Shown here one piece after another: positions 1 through 12,852 of a stretch of 64,000 nt of DNA. The notes under the pieces were generated by a model. It saw nothing but the letters and a program-made list of their open reading frames with translations, did not search any database and had not been told where the DNA came from. A program made the translations under genes and the position numbers. Location: assembly GCA_022385755.1 (NCBI GenBank), contig MU278352.1, positions 124,001 to 188,000 on the forward strand, read 5' to 3'. This DNA is from Trametopsis cervina. Taxonomy: Eukaryota > Basidiomycota > Agaricomycetes > Polyporales > Irpicaceae. The stretch's first letter is position 1; each line of letters opens with the position of its first letter.

Positions 1-3000
1 TGATTTGTCAGACTCTGTCACCTTCGTGAAGGAGATCCTCAGGAACGATAATCGTGCACGGTCGCCGGCGTCCTTTGACAACGACCAGATCTCGAAGCTT
101 AAGGAGAGGTCCTTCCACGGCTCTGCTCCTGCTGGAGCAGGCGGACGACAAGATGCTACGGTATACAAGCATACAGACGATACTCCTCCCGGTGGATTCT
201 ATCAGTCGCGCTACCGTACTGTGGACCGTGCAGCTATTAGGACTACGAGCGAGAGTAACAGCCCTTCGTCAGATCTCTCCGACTTGAAACGCACCTTGGA
301 GAACACCGCTAAGGCACTTGATCGTAATGCGGAAGAATCTGCGACACGGACAAAGGAGGATGAAGAGCTGGATCGGGAGATGTCTGATCTTAGATACCGC
401 GTCAAACGTCTTCAGGAAGATATCGATTATGTGTCAAGGGGCCCTAGGACCGCCAGCAAGGATGAAGAGAGGAGAAGACTGGAGCGTGAACTGTTGAGTA
501 TCTTGCACGATCGTCTTCCCGAGTTAGAGCGGCGCATCCAAGACAGAGAGGAGCGGAAGAAGAGGGAACAACGCGAATGGAACCGAGAGAGAGATCGTCG
601 CAATGACAGGTTCGGCAGATTCGACGACCGCGATGACAGGTACTCGTCTTCACGCTACGACCGTGACGATGATCGCGAGCGAAGCTATCGTGACGAAAGG
701 GACGAGCCTCGCGATAGATATCGTGACTTCGACCGCGACAGGCCCTACTCTCGTAACAGGGATCGTGATTATGACCGCCCTCGTAGCCCAGTTGCCGCAC
801 GTTCTCCACCACCGCCCCCACCTCCGGCACCAGTCGACACTATCAACCGGCCACCTCCAGCACCAACTCCTGCAAAGTCACCTGCACCTGCAGTGAAGAA
901 GATGACTCCGGAAGAACGCAAGGCTTTCATGCAAGCTGAGGCTCAACGCCGTATCCAGGAGCGCATGGCCGCACTGGGAGTTACGCCTTCTGCTCCTGCC
1001 GCGCAAAAGCTCGATACGTCCGTAGAGGATCGCTTAGCGAAGGAGAAGCACGAAGCCGAAGAGAAAGCGAAGGCTGCGGAACGTGAGGCTGAAGAAAGGG
1101 AGAGATTGCGTCGCGAGCGTTTGCAGGGTGAGAAGGCTTTGAAGGAAGGGTCAGCACCTGCTACGCCGATTGCTCAAGTACCTACTGCTCCTGCTCCTCC
1201 TCCTGCACCTCCTACTCCCAAGAGTGCACCTCCTCCTCCCAAGTCTAGGGCTCCTGCTCCTCCACCGCCAAGGAAGGCACCAGCTGCTCGTCCATCAGTC
1301 GCACCTCGAACTCCTTCGGTTCCTGTTCCAGCGCCTGCACCTCCTGCTCCGGCGCCTGAACCTGTGGCCTCAGACTCAGATGCAGCAGAGGAAGAAGCCT
1401 TACGCGCACGCGAAGCTGCCCTACGCAGGGCACGAGAAGAGCGACTAGAACGACTTCGAAAATTGGAAGAGGAAGAATTGGAGGCCAGCCGACGCCTGGA
1501 AGAAGAATATGAAGCTAGACGCAAACAATTCTCGTCGCCGCCTGTAGCCACGCCTCCAGCCACCGCACCTCCGCCGCCGGCACCTCCTGCACCTCCGGTC
1601 GTCGCACCTTCTGCTCCCCCTACAGTGCCTCCGCCACCTCCCGCTCCGCCGGTGGTCACGCCGGCTGCCGCGTCCTCGCCACCGGTTGACAAAGCTGCCA
1701 CCAATCCTTTCAGCCGTTTGATGAAGGAAGGCTCTACACCTGCTGCTACACCATCATCGCCCTCTACGAACGGCAGCACGAACCCGTTCTTCAAGCCAAC
1801 CTCTCCTCCAAGCGCACCTCCTCCGGCGAAGAGTCCAGCGCCCCCTGCGGTGAAGACATCGTACCACACCGCCCCGAAAGATGACTCTGATTGGGACGAC
1901 GTGGAGGAGAAGGAGCCAGATGACAGTAGCGAGGATGAGCTGGACTCGTCTCGCGATTCACGCAACCAGCTTGCTATGCGACTATTTGGAAGCATTCTGC
2001 CGCCTTCGAGACCTCAATCAACGGCACCCCAGTCTGCCACGCCGACCGCTAGCACACCGGCTCCACCCCCTCCACCCCCTCCCCCGCCGTCCGCGCCGCC
2101 TGCACTCGATGCCACCGGCGGCGGCCCGCCACCACCTCCGCCACCGCCTGCCGCCCCTGTTGCTCCGCCGCCCTCCGCGGTAGTCGCTCCCGCAGCACCA
2201 GGGGATCGTGGCGCTCTGCTCAATGCCATTCAATCGGGCGCGCGTTTGCGTAAAGCGCAAACAAACGATCGCAGTGCTGCTCCAGTAGCAGGGAAGGTTA
2301 TTGGTGACGCCGCGCCTCCCCCACACGTCAATGCGACTCCCCGTCCGCCCTCGCCCCCATCACTTGGTCTTCCGGCGATGGTACCTGGTGGTTCTTCCTC
2401 TACTAATTCAAACAGGGAGTCTGTTGGTTGGTTTGCTGGACTTGCTGCCGATGGTGGTGTTCCACCGATGGATCGCCTGGAATCTATGGCCGAGGAAGAA
2501 GAACCGGAAGTCCCCGCTATCGTTCCACAGATTCAAGTTCAAGAGGCTGCACACGACAACGACCAGATGGAAGATATCGACTTGTCAAGTGGTATGTAGT
2601 TTCATTTTCGCGAGTTTCGTCGTTCTCATGAAACTAGAACACCGTGTTCGCTCTTTGTATCCTTACGAGGGTCAACGCGCTGAAGACCTATGTGAGTATC
2701 CTTGCATGTGTGCCGGTCCCCCTTACTAAAACAATCAATTTCTAGCTTTCGGTGAAAACCTAATACTTATCGCCCACCCCTCTAAGACTGGTGGTGATTG
2801 GTGGCATGGTACACTTTTGCGAGACGGAAAAAGTGGTTTCTTCCCCAAAACATATGTTGAAAAAGTTGAAACAGGTACGACGTTCGATGCAAATCTTTGT
2901 AATATTAGCTTATCGGTTTGTTCAGCGAAAGCAACGGCGCTATATACGTATGAGGGCTCGAATCCGGACGAGTTGCCATTTGCTGAAGGCGACGAACTAA

Positions 3001-5559
3001 CAATTGTGGATCATGCGGATCCTGACTGGTGGAAAGCAGAGCAGAGTGGAGTCGTATTCATAGTACCAGCTGCGTACTTACAGCTCATAGAGGGTTAGTC
3101 GGCCATTCACCTTCCCTTAAGTTCTCCAGTTTACATGCTGGGATACAGGCTGAAGTGTTCTTGTATTTCTTTTTTGCATGTATGGATTCAATAAACACAT
3201 GGGTTGCCAATCACCCAACTACTCAACTAAATCAGGTTCTCCCACTACGCCTCGTGCTCCACGAATGCAACAAGAAGAGGCTGCACCCGTACAAGTTCCA
3301 TCGGGAATATCACAACCTGGTGAAGAGATTCCGGAGTTCAATGCAACGGCAGATGACGATGCATCGGACTGGGATTCCACAGACGAAGACGATGGCTACG
3401 AAACAGCTGACTCCTTTAAATCTTCAGGTGACGAAGAGGAAGTACCGCAGACCGAAGAAGAACGTAAGGCAGATCGAGAAGCTCGAGAAATTGAGCGTCA
3501 GCGCGTACTTGAGGCCGCAGGTCTTATCATCATGAAATCTGAACGTGCACCTCCGCCCCGACCCGCACGCAGAAAGAGCGTCCGCAAGCATCGTCCCGCT
3601 CCTGCCGTTCCTGCCCAGGCACGGCGGCAGACGCATGATACGAAAGACCTCCCAAACATACCCGGCTCTGAGAGTCAGGACACGTCACTCAGACTTGACG
3701 ATGCATACGAACGCTACGAGGCGCATAAACAGTCTAATGCTCAGCTCAATCGCTTGTCTACAGCTTCTTTAGATACCTCGTCATCTTTTGCCAGTCCTTC
3801 TGTCTCATTTACCCGTAGTCCGTCTGTCGATCACGAAGGTCGTTCACACAGTAATTTCCTCAGCTTCTTCGGTCGAAAGACCCCGGCGAATGACGGCGAG
3901 GGTCGAACAATGCCAGTCATTTCGGGCCCTATTCTAATTTCTGGCCCTACTCTGAAAGATTCCGCGTCGACAACTTCTATTGATAGCGAATTCGGCGCAG
4001 TGAGTCTCGCACTCCAAGTTTGGCCACGCACTGATGCCCGTATCAGACCTGGGCCAGCTTGATCGACAAGTCTGCGCTGGAGGAGATCCCACCCAAAGAA
4101 CGGCGTCGCCAAGAAGCTATCTTCGAGCTGATTGCCACCGAGGCCGCGTACGTCAGGGATTTACAACTAATCGTGGAGGTGAGTAGGTGTTTTCACGACT
4201 TCTGAAAGCATCTGACAGGCAGCGCAGATCTTCTATACAAGATTGATGCCAATACTGAATGACAAGGCAACCAAAGTCATCTTCGCGAACGTGGAGGACA
4301 TATTGCTTACGAACACTGTACGTCTCGGGGCACTTCTAAAGTGCAACTGCTGACTGGTAATCCAGTCATTCTTGAGCACGCTCGAGGAAAGACAGAAGGA
4401 AAGCAGGCTGTATATCGATAGTATTGGTGACATACTCAAAAGTAATATCTCAAACATGGGTGTCTATCTGGTGGGACTCTTTGACAGCTGTTTTGTACGG
4501 AGCTAACCCCTGTCAATAGGAGTACTGCGTGAACCACGGCATGGCAATAAAGTTGCTGCAGTCGCAACGGGAATCAAATCCCGAGCTGGCTTCTACGCTG
4601 CAGGTTTGCTACTGTTACTAAATCGCGCAAGCACAAGCTAATACTACTGCTAAAGCGCCTCCGCGAAGAACCAGCTGTCAGGAATCTGGATCTTTCAAGC
4701 TATTTGCTTGCACCTAGTAAGCCCCGTGTCGTGTGAGACGTTGAGTCAAGAATCTGAGATAACAACTTGACTAGTGCAACGCATAACACGTTATCCACTA
4801 CTGATCAAACAGGTCAATCACCTTCTCATCGTGAGCCTAAGGGTACATGCTCATTCATGAACTACAGATCCTTCACTATTCCGAGGTGGCCGAGGAACGT
4901 CGACTTATCGATAATGCCCTGGAAACTTCTGAGAAGATCCTGAACCATATCAATGAGACAATCAGAGAGCAAGAGGGTAGGGAAAGACTGCGGATAATCT
5001 CCCAGGATCTCTGGATTGGTCAGGGGTGAGTAGCCGCAGTGCAGGGCAATTTTGCAGAGCTCTAATAGCATCATAGACGTCTTGATTTGACTGCACCAAC
5101 GCGAAACATGGGCTCTCGAAAACTGCTGAAAGAAGGGGTCCTCTTGAAGGCTAAGAGTGGAAGACGGCTACATGCATTCCTGTGCAGTGACATCCTGGTG
5201 CTCACAGATGAAGCTGCGAAGACCCTATATCGCGTGGTGAATAGTGTTTCAGAATGCGGCCTCGAACAATACTAATCAACCTACCAGCCTATACCACTCA
5301 ACGAAGTTCAAGTCAAAGAAGTCACAGGCATCGCAGGAAGAGGTAAGAGTGACAGTCAAATATCGCCTTCCGTATCTGAACCCTTGTGTCATAAGACGAT
5401 CTTGCTTTCCAACTTCAGTTAGCATACCCTCGTGGTGGAGACAAGATCAATCTTAGAGCCAGTTCTGCTCGTGACTGCCAGGTATGGATGCAGTCGATTG
5501 AGAGAGCAAGTCACAACGCTCGACAGGCAGACAAACGGGAAGCAAAGCGGAGAAGTTGA
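1..5559 (+). CDS. CIN1: Intersectin/Cin1-like endocytic scaffold with RhoGEF module (5' partial)
   Basis: Multidomain adaptor expected to couple endocytosis, actin and Rho/Cdc42 activation at the cell cortex; the start lies left of the window. Seen: a charged coiled coil (about nt 290-640), an Arg/Asp-rich stretch, long Pro-rich tracts, and a WH2-like actin-binding motif near nt 2200-2270 (ALLNAIQSGARLRKAQT). Then come two SH3 domains (about 2641-2874 with GDWWHGTL; 2926-3090 with PDWWKAE), an acidic linker, a DH domain (about 4090-5025, with MQRITRYPLLIKQ) and a PH domain (5090-5530) ending at TGA 5557-5559. Fourteen introns fit in frame; exon ends include 2591, 2691, 2874, 3093, 3999, 4178, 4317, 4470, 4603, 4716, 4812, 5025, 5233 and 5342. 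This order matches Cryptococcus Cin1 and animal intersectin-L; ascomycete Pan1 lacks the SH3-DH-PH part. EH domains would be expected upstream. No C2 domain follows the PH. Confidence 0.88.
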
Positions 5560-5944
5560 ATTCATCATAGTAGATTCCTCCTCCACAATATACCCCATCG
5601 CCAGTCTCAGGGATGTTTGCTCACTTCTTTTCTTTTCTTGGAACGGATATTCTAATGTCGTATAAACACTATGTATACCACTGGACTTTAGACTAGGATT
5701 CCATTGTAATTTTGCCAATGTCTTCGATATTTGAACACAGGACATAATGCCCCCCACTTAGCGGACCGAGTATTCCCGGGAGAGGGCGCATCAAATGATG
5801 TCCGCTGCTCAGCCGAAGGGACAGCAAGTCCCCGTGCCGCAACGCAGCCACCTTCAAAGCCTCCCTGAGCCTCACAATAACATCCACCTGTCACTACACG
5901 AATCCCAGAAAATCCAGTAACAGAAAGGCTGTATCTGTAATTGA
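5560..5944. other. Intergenic, intersectin 3' end to OPA3 start
   Basis: Tandem genes separated by 385 nt. It should hold the intersectin 3' UTR and the OPA3 promoter. I see no further ORF and no clear TATA box. Confidence 0.5.
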
Positions 5945-6769
5945 ATGGCTTCCGCAAAGATCGCCACCTTGGTCATTCGAGTGAGTGTCTTTGAACACTT
6001 CGATCCGACCACTTCATCTCAGGCTCAGCAAGACATTAGCCAAACCAATCAGCAATCAAATAAAGACCCAGGTCAAACAGTATGTTTATTTCAGGTTATA
6101 TATTTGTGTCGCTCTGATGGGCTTGTTTTATGTAGACATGAATCGTTCCGCAACCTCTGCGTGGGCTTAGCGCAAGGAATGCATCGGACGGAAGTTCAGC
6201 TACGGACGAGGCTGCTTGGAGAGCAACTCAAGAGTATACGACCATTGTCTGAGACCCGGTACGTGCTGGTTGCAAGTTGCGGGCTACCGCTGGTCTGATG
6301 TCGTACATGCAGAGCAATCGAAAACGGCGCAAACGCGTTGGCGGAAGGGTTCTTGTTTGGTGTCGCTGCAGTGCTTATAATAGGGGAAACATGGCGGTCG
6401 TCAAGAAACCAGTCCAAAAGAAGAGAAGACGTAGACGACAAGCTCGACGAGCTGAAGATCCAAGTGGAAGAGTTGATCCAAAGAGTGGACACAATAGCCA
6501 CCGCCACTGACGAGCGGTGGACTGGGGAACGAGAGAGGTATGCCGTGCCGTCATGTGTTATGCTCCTTAACGGCCCACAACTAATGTCTCCTAGGAATGA
6601 CGAGTTGACAAGAATATTGGAACGAATAGTAGAGATTGGCTTGAGAGGTGGCTGGGCTGAATTCGAAGAAACACCGCTGCCGTTGCCGAGAATATCATTA
6701 TCAGGCAGGCCTGTATCCCCACAAGCACATCCTCCGGACGTCACAAGTGATACATCCACTGCTCCGTAG
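5945..6769 (+). CDS. OPA3: OPA3-like mitochondrial protein
   Basis: Small OPA3-family protein, in animals tied to mitochondrial membrane organisation; the exact biochemical role is not settled. Five exons fit in frame (5945-5980, 6033-6079, 6136-6258, 6313-6537, 6595-6769) and give 201 aa. Family signatures are the N-terminal KIATLVIRTLAKPISNQIK stretch, RFRNLCVGLAQ-like and HRTEVQLRTRLLGE segments, and the hydrophobic block LAEGFLFGVAAVLIIGE. A coiled coil follows (VDDKLDELKIQVEELIQRV). Joining exon 1 to ACA at 6033 restores the conserved IRTLAKP junction. The tail after about residue 140 is longer and more Pro-rich than the human protein. Confidence 0.9.
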
Positions 6770-7014
6770 AGTATATCATGCTATAATATATTCCCACCAC
6801 TCATTGCAACTGGTTCATTCCATTATCGGTATATAGCGAATCGAATTAATTCTGCTTGACATAATGACATCCACGGACAGAGTGCATTCATACAACAATG
6901 GTACAAGACTACGGAATGATAGACGATTGTAACCAAAAGGACAAGGGCTTGACAGCGTTCGCTTGGTCTTCGACATGAACGGATACGGCACAGGCAAAGC
7001 TTCAAGAATAGGGC

Positions 7015-8750
7015 CTAGATCTCCGGGGACACATTCACGTTGTCGCCATCTAGTTCTTTAGATCCAGTTCCATAAGACGACTGCCTCGCAATGTCGTATC
7101 CAAGATTCGGGCTAGCACTAGGACTCCAGATAGGTCCAGTTCCGAGACCGCCCGCGGGGGCTCTCCAGCGTCCGGTCTTGGCACAGTTATGGGCGAGAGC
7201 CAGTAAACCGTTGTATAAGTCTTCATTGAAGCCGATGCATTGCAAGCCGATACACGCCGCTTTCAAGGCACCAGCAGCATACAGCTGCCCAGTCTCGTAG
7301 ACATTCTGAGGCGAGGTACTCTTCCTATGGCTCAACGTGTCTTTGACTATTGCCTGCGTCGTCTGCCGGTGCGAATAAGATATATTGTTAACCAAGTCCG
7401 TCTCATTTGGGATTTACTCACTTCCATCGGTAGTTTGGCCCATTCTTGTGGGGTAAGGTTGCGTAGCCTGAAGGTTCTGTAAACACCGGCGTAGTACCAT
7501 TTACCGTCTTTGGTATAGAAACATTCTACGAAACCGGGAGCCGTGAATACGAGCACCAACGGGATGAATAAAAGCACAATACCTGTGGAACAGTCAGTGC
7601 TGATACTGAGATCAACACTTGTCCAGCGATGAGCTGTGGGCACGCGCGGATTGGTATTGCACTTGAACACCGGGGTCACGTAATAACCGTGCTCCTCTCG
7701 GTCCGGGCACCAAAAAGTAGTTGCCTCTTGGAAGATGCGGAAATTAGAAAGCCTAGTAAAGTGAGTACATTAGCATAGACGCAGCAGAGGAAAATCTCAC
7801 TGGGACTTCAGGGACTGCGTATATGTCATTAGAGAAGTAAGAAGAATATACAATATGTACACGCCTATAGGGCACTTACACCACTGGCGGTCCCGAGGAA
7901 GTCTTGTAGCGTGTGCGGCGTTGGAATGACAAACGGAACCAACATGTCAGAGGGTATCTCCGGTGGGATTGGGAGTTCCGCCAAAACAGCAAAGCGAGCT
8001 TGTGTGACCGCATCTGATTCTTGTGGAAATGCCTGTATTCGTTGTAAGCCGCTGCACAGCGGGTGACTATGCTTTACTTACGAATTCTGGTGGGCTCGAA
8101 AACAGAGGACTATGAACATCGATTGGTGGGCTTCTGAGTTCATCTTCTGGAAATGGCGACTGGAATTCGTATATTAGAGCAGGGAGTCAAAGACATAGAG
8201 AAAGGCGTCCAACCGCATTCGCAAGTGGCGTAAGCTCGTGTCGAGGAGAGTCTGGTACATCGGTTCGCCACAAGAGCAAATCAATCTTCGACTTCAAATA
8301 TAAATTCTCTTTTTCGAGCTTGCGATACTTTTCTTCGACCTCGTGTCGGTCCTGGTTCGCGTCGACCTTGAGGATCCCGGGGACTTGTTTTTCCGAGCTG
8401 GCCAGTTTTACTTCCAGTTCCATTTTCTCGTGTTGCAGCTGGGATATCGTGCTTTCCTTTGAGCGGTTGGAGGCGCACAGGGCTTCCATCTGGTGGACTG
8501 CATGGTCGCGAGCCATCAGAGCCTCAGAGATACGTAGTCGATTGAGTCGAGTTTCCAAGGAGAGCTACATATATGACATTGAGAGTGGATAAATACGCCT
8601 ACGACACGGATTACTTACATCATTCTCAGGTTGTCGTTCATGGGGTTCGACGTGCAGGATCCTCAATCCTGGGGAATTCCTAGACTGTGTGGCGGTGAGT
8701 AGATTGGCCATCATGAACGTTGCGAGCGAGGGTGTTTCAATTGGTTTCAA
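7015..8750 (-). CDS. Unrecognised coiled-coil protein, possibly DUF6697-like
   Basis: I do not recognise a function. The ATG at 8750 opens a short exon ending at a GTAAGT donor near 8625. The next exon (about 8575-8215) encodes a clear coiled coil of roughly 90 residues (EALMARDHAVHQMEALC through KYRKLEKENLYLKSKIDLL). A Pro/Ser-rich linker follows. The C-terminal globular part has KDGKWYYAGVYRTF, LTPQEWAKLPMEV and YAAGALKAACIGLQCIGFN, and the protein ends at TAG 7015-7017. The WYYAG-Y and EW--LP pattern recalls the basidiomycete domain DUF6697; that link is from memory. About eight introns are needed. No signal peptide or membrane span is seen. Confidence 0.7.
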
Positions 8751-9110
8751 GAAAAAGGCTGGCTCAGAGGACCACGAATGGGTTAGCAGGCGAACATGGC
8801 GGTCAAGAAGAAACCTGAGTCCAGCACGGAGCGTGAAACCTCAGAGAGACGGCGAACTCTAAGCGCCCACAACGCATGACGTTCGGACACGGCGAACTTG
8901 TCAGGCCAAGGAGTTCACCTATTTGGACATCGCAGTCCATTTATCAAGCGTGCCCGGTGAGATTGCCACTGTGTTGTGGCCTGCAGTCGTGTTTTATATC
9001 TATTATCCCCAGCTGAAACCCGGTGGAGGAAGACAGCGTGCACTGGAGGCAAGTTGCATGGATAGGAACAGATGCAGATACAGAGCAAGCAGAACAAATA
9101 TATGAAAAGG
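8751..9110. other. Intergenic, promoter of the 7-8.7 kb gene
   Basis: This 360-nt gap lies between two minus-strand genes. It should hold the promoter of the gene starting at 8750 and the 3' UTR of the S33 gene. No coding signal is convincing. Confidence 0.4.
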
Positions 9111-9488
9111 CTATCGTCTCTTGCTCGTCCTTCTGCTCTCGCCTATCACACTTCGTGTTAGTTTTGTCCGGAGAATTCGTACATGGAGACACACACCCTT
9201 GTTCTTTGCCTTCTTCGGCGTACCCTTTCCTCGAGCCTTCCTGTACTCAATATCCTCGAGCCTCTCAACCTCGGCCTCATCCAGTAGATTCCATTTGTAG
9301 TTGGTTGAAGCACGGAGCTGTGCAACTGTGAGGGTCTCCGGGTAGTAGTTCACCATGGAAGGTCCAACGAGTCGTGCACGTAGGTATTTAGCTCCTGTAC
9401 GCATGGATGTGGGATTATATGAGGTTTGGAAGATAGAACATCGTAGTTTGTTCAGCGCAGCGAGACGAGACGGCGTAATGCTGGCCAT
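9111..9488 (-). CDS. RSM27: Mitochondrial small-ribosomal-subunit protein S33 (Rsm27 family)
   Basis: Component of the mitochondrial ribosome small subunit. The start is the ATG at 9488 (MASITPSRLAALNKL); the open frame upstream to 9710 lacks family similarity. Signatures are FQTSYNPTSMRTGAKYLRARL, GPSMVNYYP and the basic tail RGKGTPKKAKNK, all matching yeast Rsm27/human MRPS33. Near the 3' end there is a candidate 54-nt intron (about 9144-9197) with a GTGTGT donor, CTAAC branch and TAG acceptor. Because 54 is a multiple of three and stop-free, both spliced (107 aa) and unspliced (125 aa) forms are open. The spliced form resembles the family better. Confidence 0.85.
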   Translation of the reverse strand: MASITPSRLAALNKLRCSIFQTSYNPTSMRTGAKYLRARLVGPSMVNYYPETLTVAQLRASTNYKWNLLDEAEVERLEDIEYRKARGKGTPKKAKNKGVCLHVRILRTKLTRSVIGESRRTSKRR

Positions 9489-9754
9489 GGATGGCAAGGA
9501 GGTTGAGGTTCGTGGCTCCGTGCTCCAAAGCAATGGGTCCAAATTAAGAAAATAGGCGCTTACAGGATCAAATGCTGTAATCAAAATCAAGGATATTCGC
9601 GATACAGGAATCCCACAAGCTGCAGTTATGTAGACGATGCGTCCATGATTACCTGCTCTTGAACACGAAGTGTCGTGACGAATGGACGCGCTAGGCAACC
9701 GAGGCCGCATAACATTTCATTTTTGGCTGCAGAGCAATTGACGGATGCGTTACA

Positions 9755-12520
9755 TTATCGGGTAGCCAGAATAACCGTAGGAAACCAAGGATGATGACTA
9801 GGATCCCAGATGAGCGACTCTAGGGGTATGTGCGGCTGATCTACAAGCTCTAATAGCTTCCCGTTGACTTCTATCAGGGATTGGGCGAACTATATAACTG
9901 TCAGCATGTGTACGAAGGTTTTACAGGATGACAATACCTCAGATCGCAGTTTATTTTCCTCTTCTCCACAGAGCGACTGAACAGGCGTTATTGACAAGCG
10001 GGATAACATCTCTTGTGCGAGCATCAGGCCATCCCTGGGGCGATATTCCTAGTACACGTAAAGACAGATTGAGCGCCATCTGGATACTAGATTGCGCAGC
10101 CTTACCTCAGAAAGATGCTGTGTATCCTGGACGTATTGTGATAAAGATGGGAGATCAATAAACGGTTCGCTCGGACCACTGTCTCGCGACGCAAATAGCC
10201 ATTTATACCGACGTCGGAAGTTGATAGACATACGCCGCGCGGATGGAGGGGATATTGAAGACGTCAGCTATACCGAATCAACTGTCATCGAGCCGTTACG
10301 CATATCGGTAGCGATACCACTCACGGAGAACAATGCTATGCACATGGTCTGTATTGAGCTCAGGAACAAGATTTTGTACTCCCATTCATTCTGGACAGCA
10401 ACTCCTGCTCGATAGCTCAGCACGTTGATGATAACGAGTGAAAGGAAATAAACCTACCAGCTGTTGTCGAAGGAGAGCGAAATCTTTCTAACGTTTGGAT
10501 GTGTTGATCTATGATATGGGCAACCAGCCAATACGCGAATGGACGCTCGTATGCAGGATATAAATCTTGTTGAAAGCCTGACAGCACAATTTCTCGCGCA
10601 GCATCAAGCTTCCATGCATTGGCAGCCTCGGGGAGTACTTTCAAGACGTGTTTGCTCTGCGGATTCTGAATAACGGCGTTACTTCAGATGTTAGACTTCA
10701 ATTTCAGATCACTCACCGACACTACAACTAGAGACTGGAGTACGAGAAACGCGTCTTGCAGGGCTTGTAAGTCCAGAACAGATCGCATGAGCTGACGTCT
10801 GCGTCTCGGCGGATTGTACCAGAGGGACTTCACATTTTCGGATGCGATCTGACGGCAAGGTTGAGTACACTGCCGATGCGGACAAGGCACGAGAAATATC
10901 TACCTTTACAATGCAACTTTCTACTTCCTCAAACTGGAGTGTGTCTCCTCCAGCCCAACTGGTGATCAGGATATCGCAAAGTAGGTCATAAGATACGCCT
11001 AGCGTCTCTAGGAAGAAGTGCTCAACGAGCCATTCCGTAGAAAACCGTCCCAGCACAATATGCTTGTCGCAAAACACCCCCTAATAACAAAGTCGGTAGG
11101 GGCATGCAAGTCTTACTTTGCAAACGTACTTGTATCAGCGATCTCATGTACGGAAAAGGCAGGTCTTTCCTGGGTAGCCACGCAGAATGTGATCCAAAAA
11201 CCTGATTTCGTTAGAGATTTGGCGAATAGATATCGTGGGCCATTGCACTCACCTGCCAGGAGTACATCAACCTGGTGTTCCGCATATAGTCCACATCTGC
11301 CCATCCATTTAGCAGTTGTTCCAGTCCACTCCATACTGCCTGTGGTTCTAGCAACTCTACAACGCGTATCGGGATGACAGTGTGCAGACGTCGAGATACC
11401 CGCGGGTCAAATGCCAGTAAAGCGGGAGATCCAGGTGCCGGTGGGGAGGAAGGCCGCTTTTGCACTTGGCGTAGGGCCTTGAGGGCTACTGTGACGACAG
11501 ACAGAATGCTATCTGAGTTCCCCGTGGTACTCAGATCAAATAATTCTAGAAGATGCTGACGTGAGTGAGCAAGGCGTTCAGCGAAACAGGACATTGTGAC
11601 TTATTCCAGAAATTACCTTTCTCAGCATGATCCTATCGTACAGTGCATCCCGCTGCTCTGCGGGTAGAGCTGAAGCACGTAACCAATGGCATGCGTCCTC
11701 GAGGCGTCGAAGAATAACATTCACAGGGACACCCTCGAGAAGCGATACCTCGCACTTCTCGCTCTGCCAATCTTCGATCTGCCGGAAATATGGCGCATGA
11801 ACATCAGAGGATCTTGAGAAGGCTAGAATGGATACTTGACATCGTAGAGGCGTTTCTTCGCGAGCTCTCTCCATGCTAAGTCGCAGCATTTCAAGAGGCC
11901 AAACACGGAGGCTCTCAGGACGACGGTGAGCAGTTCCAACGGGCGAGATGGGTCGGGGTGGGGAGGCCAATCGGGCGGGAGCAGCTCAGGGTTGAGATCC
12001 TGTAGCTCATGTATGTATAGTAGCGTAAACACCGTCTGAGACAGCGTATTGCCGGAATGCCATTGTATCTGAGAGAGAAACGACGTTAATCTGTACCGTT
12101 CATTTCAAAGGAAGTGCGGAGTAATTCACCTCACACGCGAACATCCTGTCCATTATCCAGCATAGTTCTTCTGGAAGCAGTAGAGCAGACGGGTCGAACT
12201 GCGTGCTGCTGTCTTGCTCCGTGGTCATCCCGCTGTCCATTCGCGGTTCGCCGATCTAACGACCGGTTATAGGAAGCGCATGTAGAGGACTGCCAGAGAA
12301 CGCGTACTTCGAATGCACTCATGGAATCCATTAGAGTAAACCCATCCGTGAGTAACACTTCATCAGGGGCCATTTCTGCGGGAAAGAACACGTCTTAGCC
12401 TCCAGCACAGTATACAAGCGTTATTCGAAAGCACTGACCTCTGGCAGCTTGGTACAACAGCTCAGTAACATCTTCGAAGTCTGATCCCCCGGGAGAGTCA
12501 TCGTCATAGTCTGAGTCCAT
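9755..12520 (-). CDS. MAK10: NatC N-terminal acetyltransferase auxiliary subunit Mak10/NAA35
   Basis: Auxiliary, ribosome-anchoring subunit of NatC, which acetylates nascent chains starting Met-Leu/Ile/Phe. The ATG at 12520 begins an acidic N-terminus (MDSDYDDDSPGGSDFEDV). Family signatures follow: MAPDEVLLTDGFTLMDSMSAFE, then FDPSALLLPEELCWIMDRM and QWHSGNTLSQTVFTLLY. Later blocks are RPLELLTVVLRASVFGLLKC, NTRLMYSWQ, RFSTEWLVEHFFLETLGVSY, and a C-terminal exon ending in HHPWFPTVILATR with TAA at 9755-9757. About ten or more short introns are required; I did not resolve every boundary. Length (about 750-800 aa) fits the family. The catalytic partner (Mak3/NAA30) is not in the window. Confidence 0.9.
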
Positions 12521-12852
12521 TTGAGTAAGTTGTATTGTTTACCAAAGACACTGGGTGGCGAGCAGTGGAAGACAGTGGTCTCGGACTGATCACGTCTTGA
12601 ACCGGACCAGCCTATGTGTACGAGCGAAATCGCTGATTTTCCGTAGCGCTGAGGTAAAGCGGTCCGTAGATAAGCTCGGCGAAACGAAGGTGGGGGGTCA
12701 AATTCAACCGACCACTCCCGTCACCTCTGCCGAAGCTCAAGTCTAGTGAGAATAGGGTTGAATACTTGTCTCGTGGGTGTACTACTACATAACTGCAATA
12801 AGAATCGCACAAACGCGACATCTAACTCTAGGGCCATTTCTTCTTTATCGAC
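12521..12852. other. Intergenic, MAK10 promoter region
   Basis: This 332-nt gap holds the MAK10 upstream region and the 3' UTR of the secreted-protein gene. I see no ORF worth calling. Confidence 0.4.

Noticed and set aside
1174..1995. 273-aa Gly/Ser-rich ORF on the minus strand
   Set aside because: It is the antisense of the Pro-rich part of the intersectin-like gene; its composition follows from that tract.
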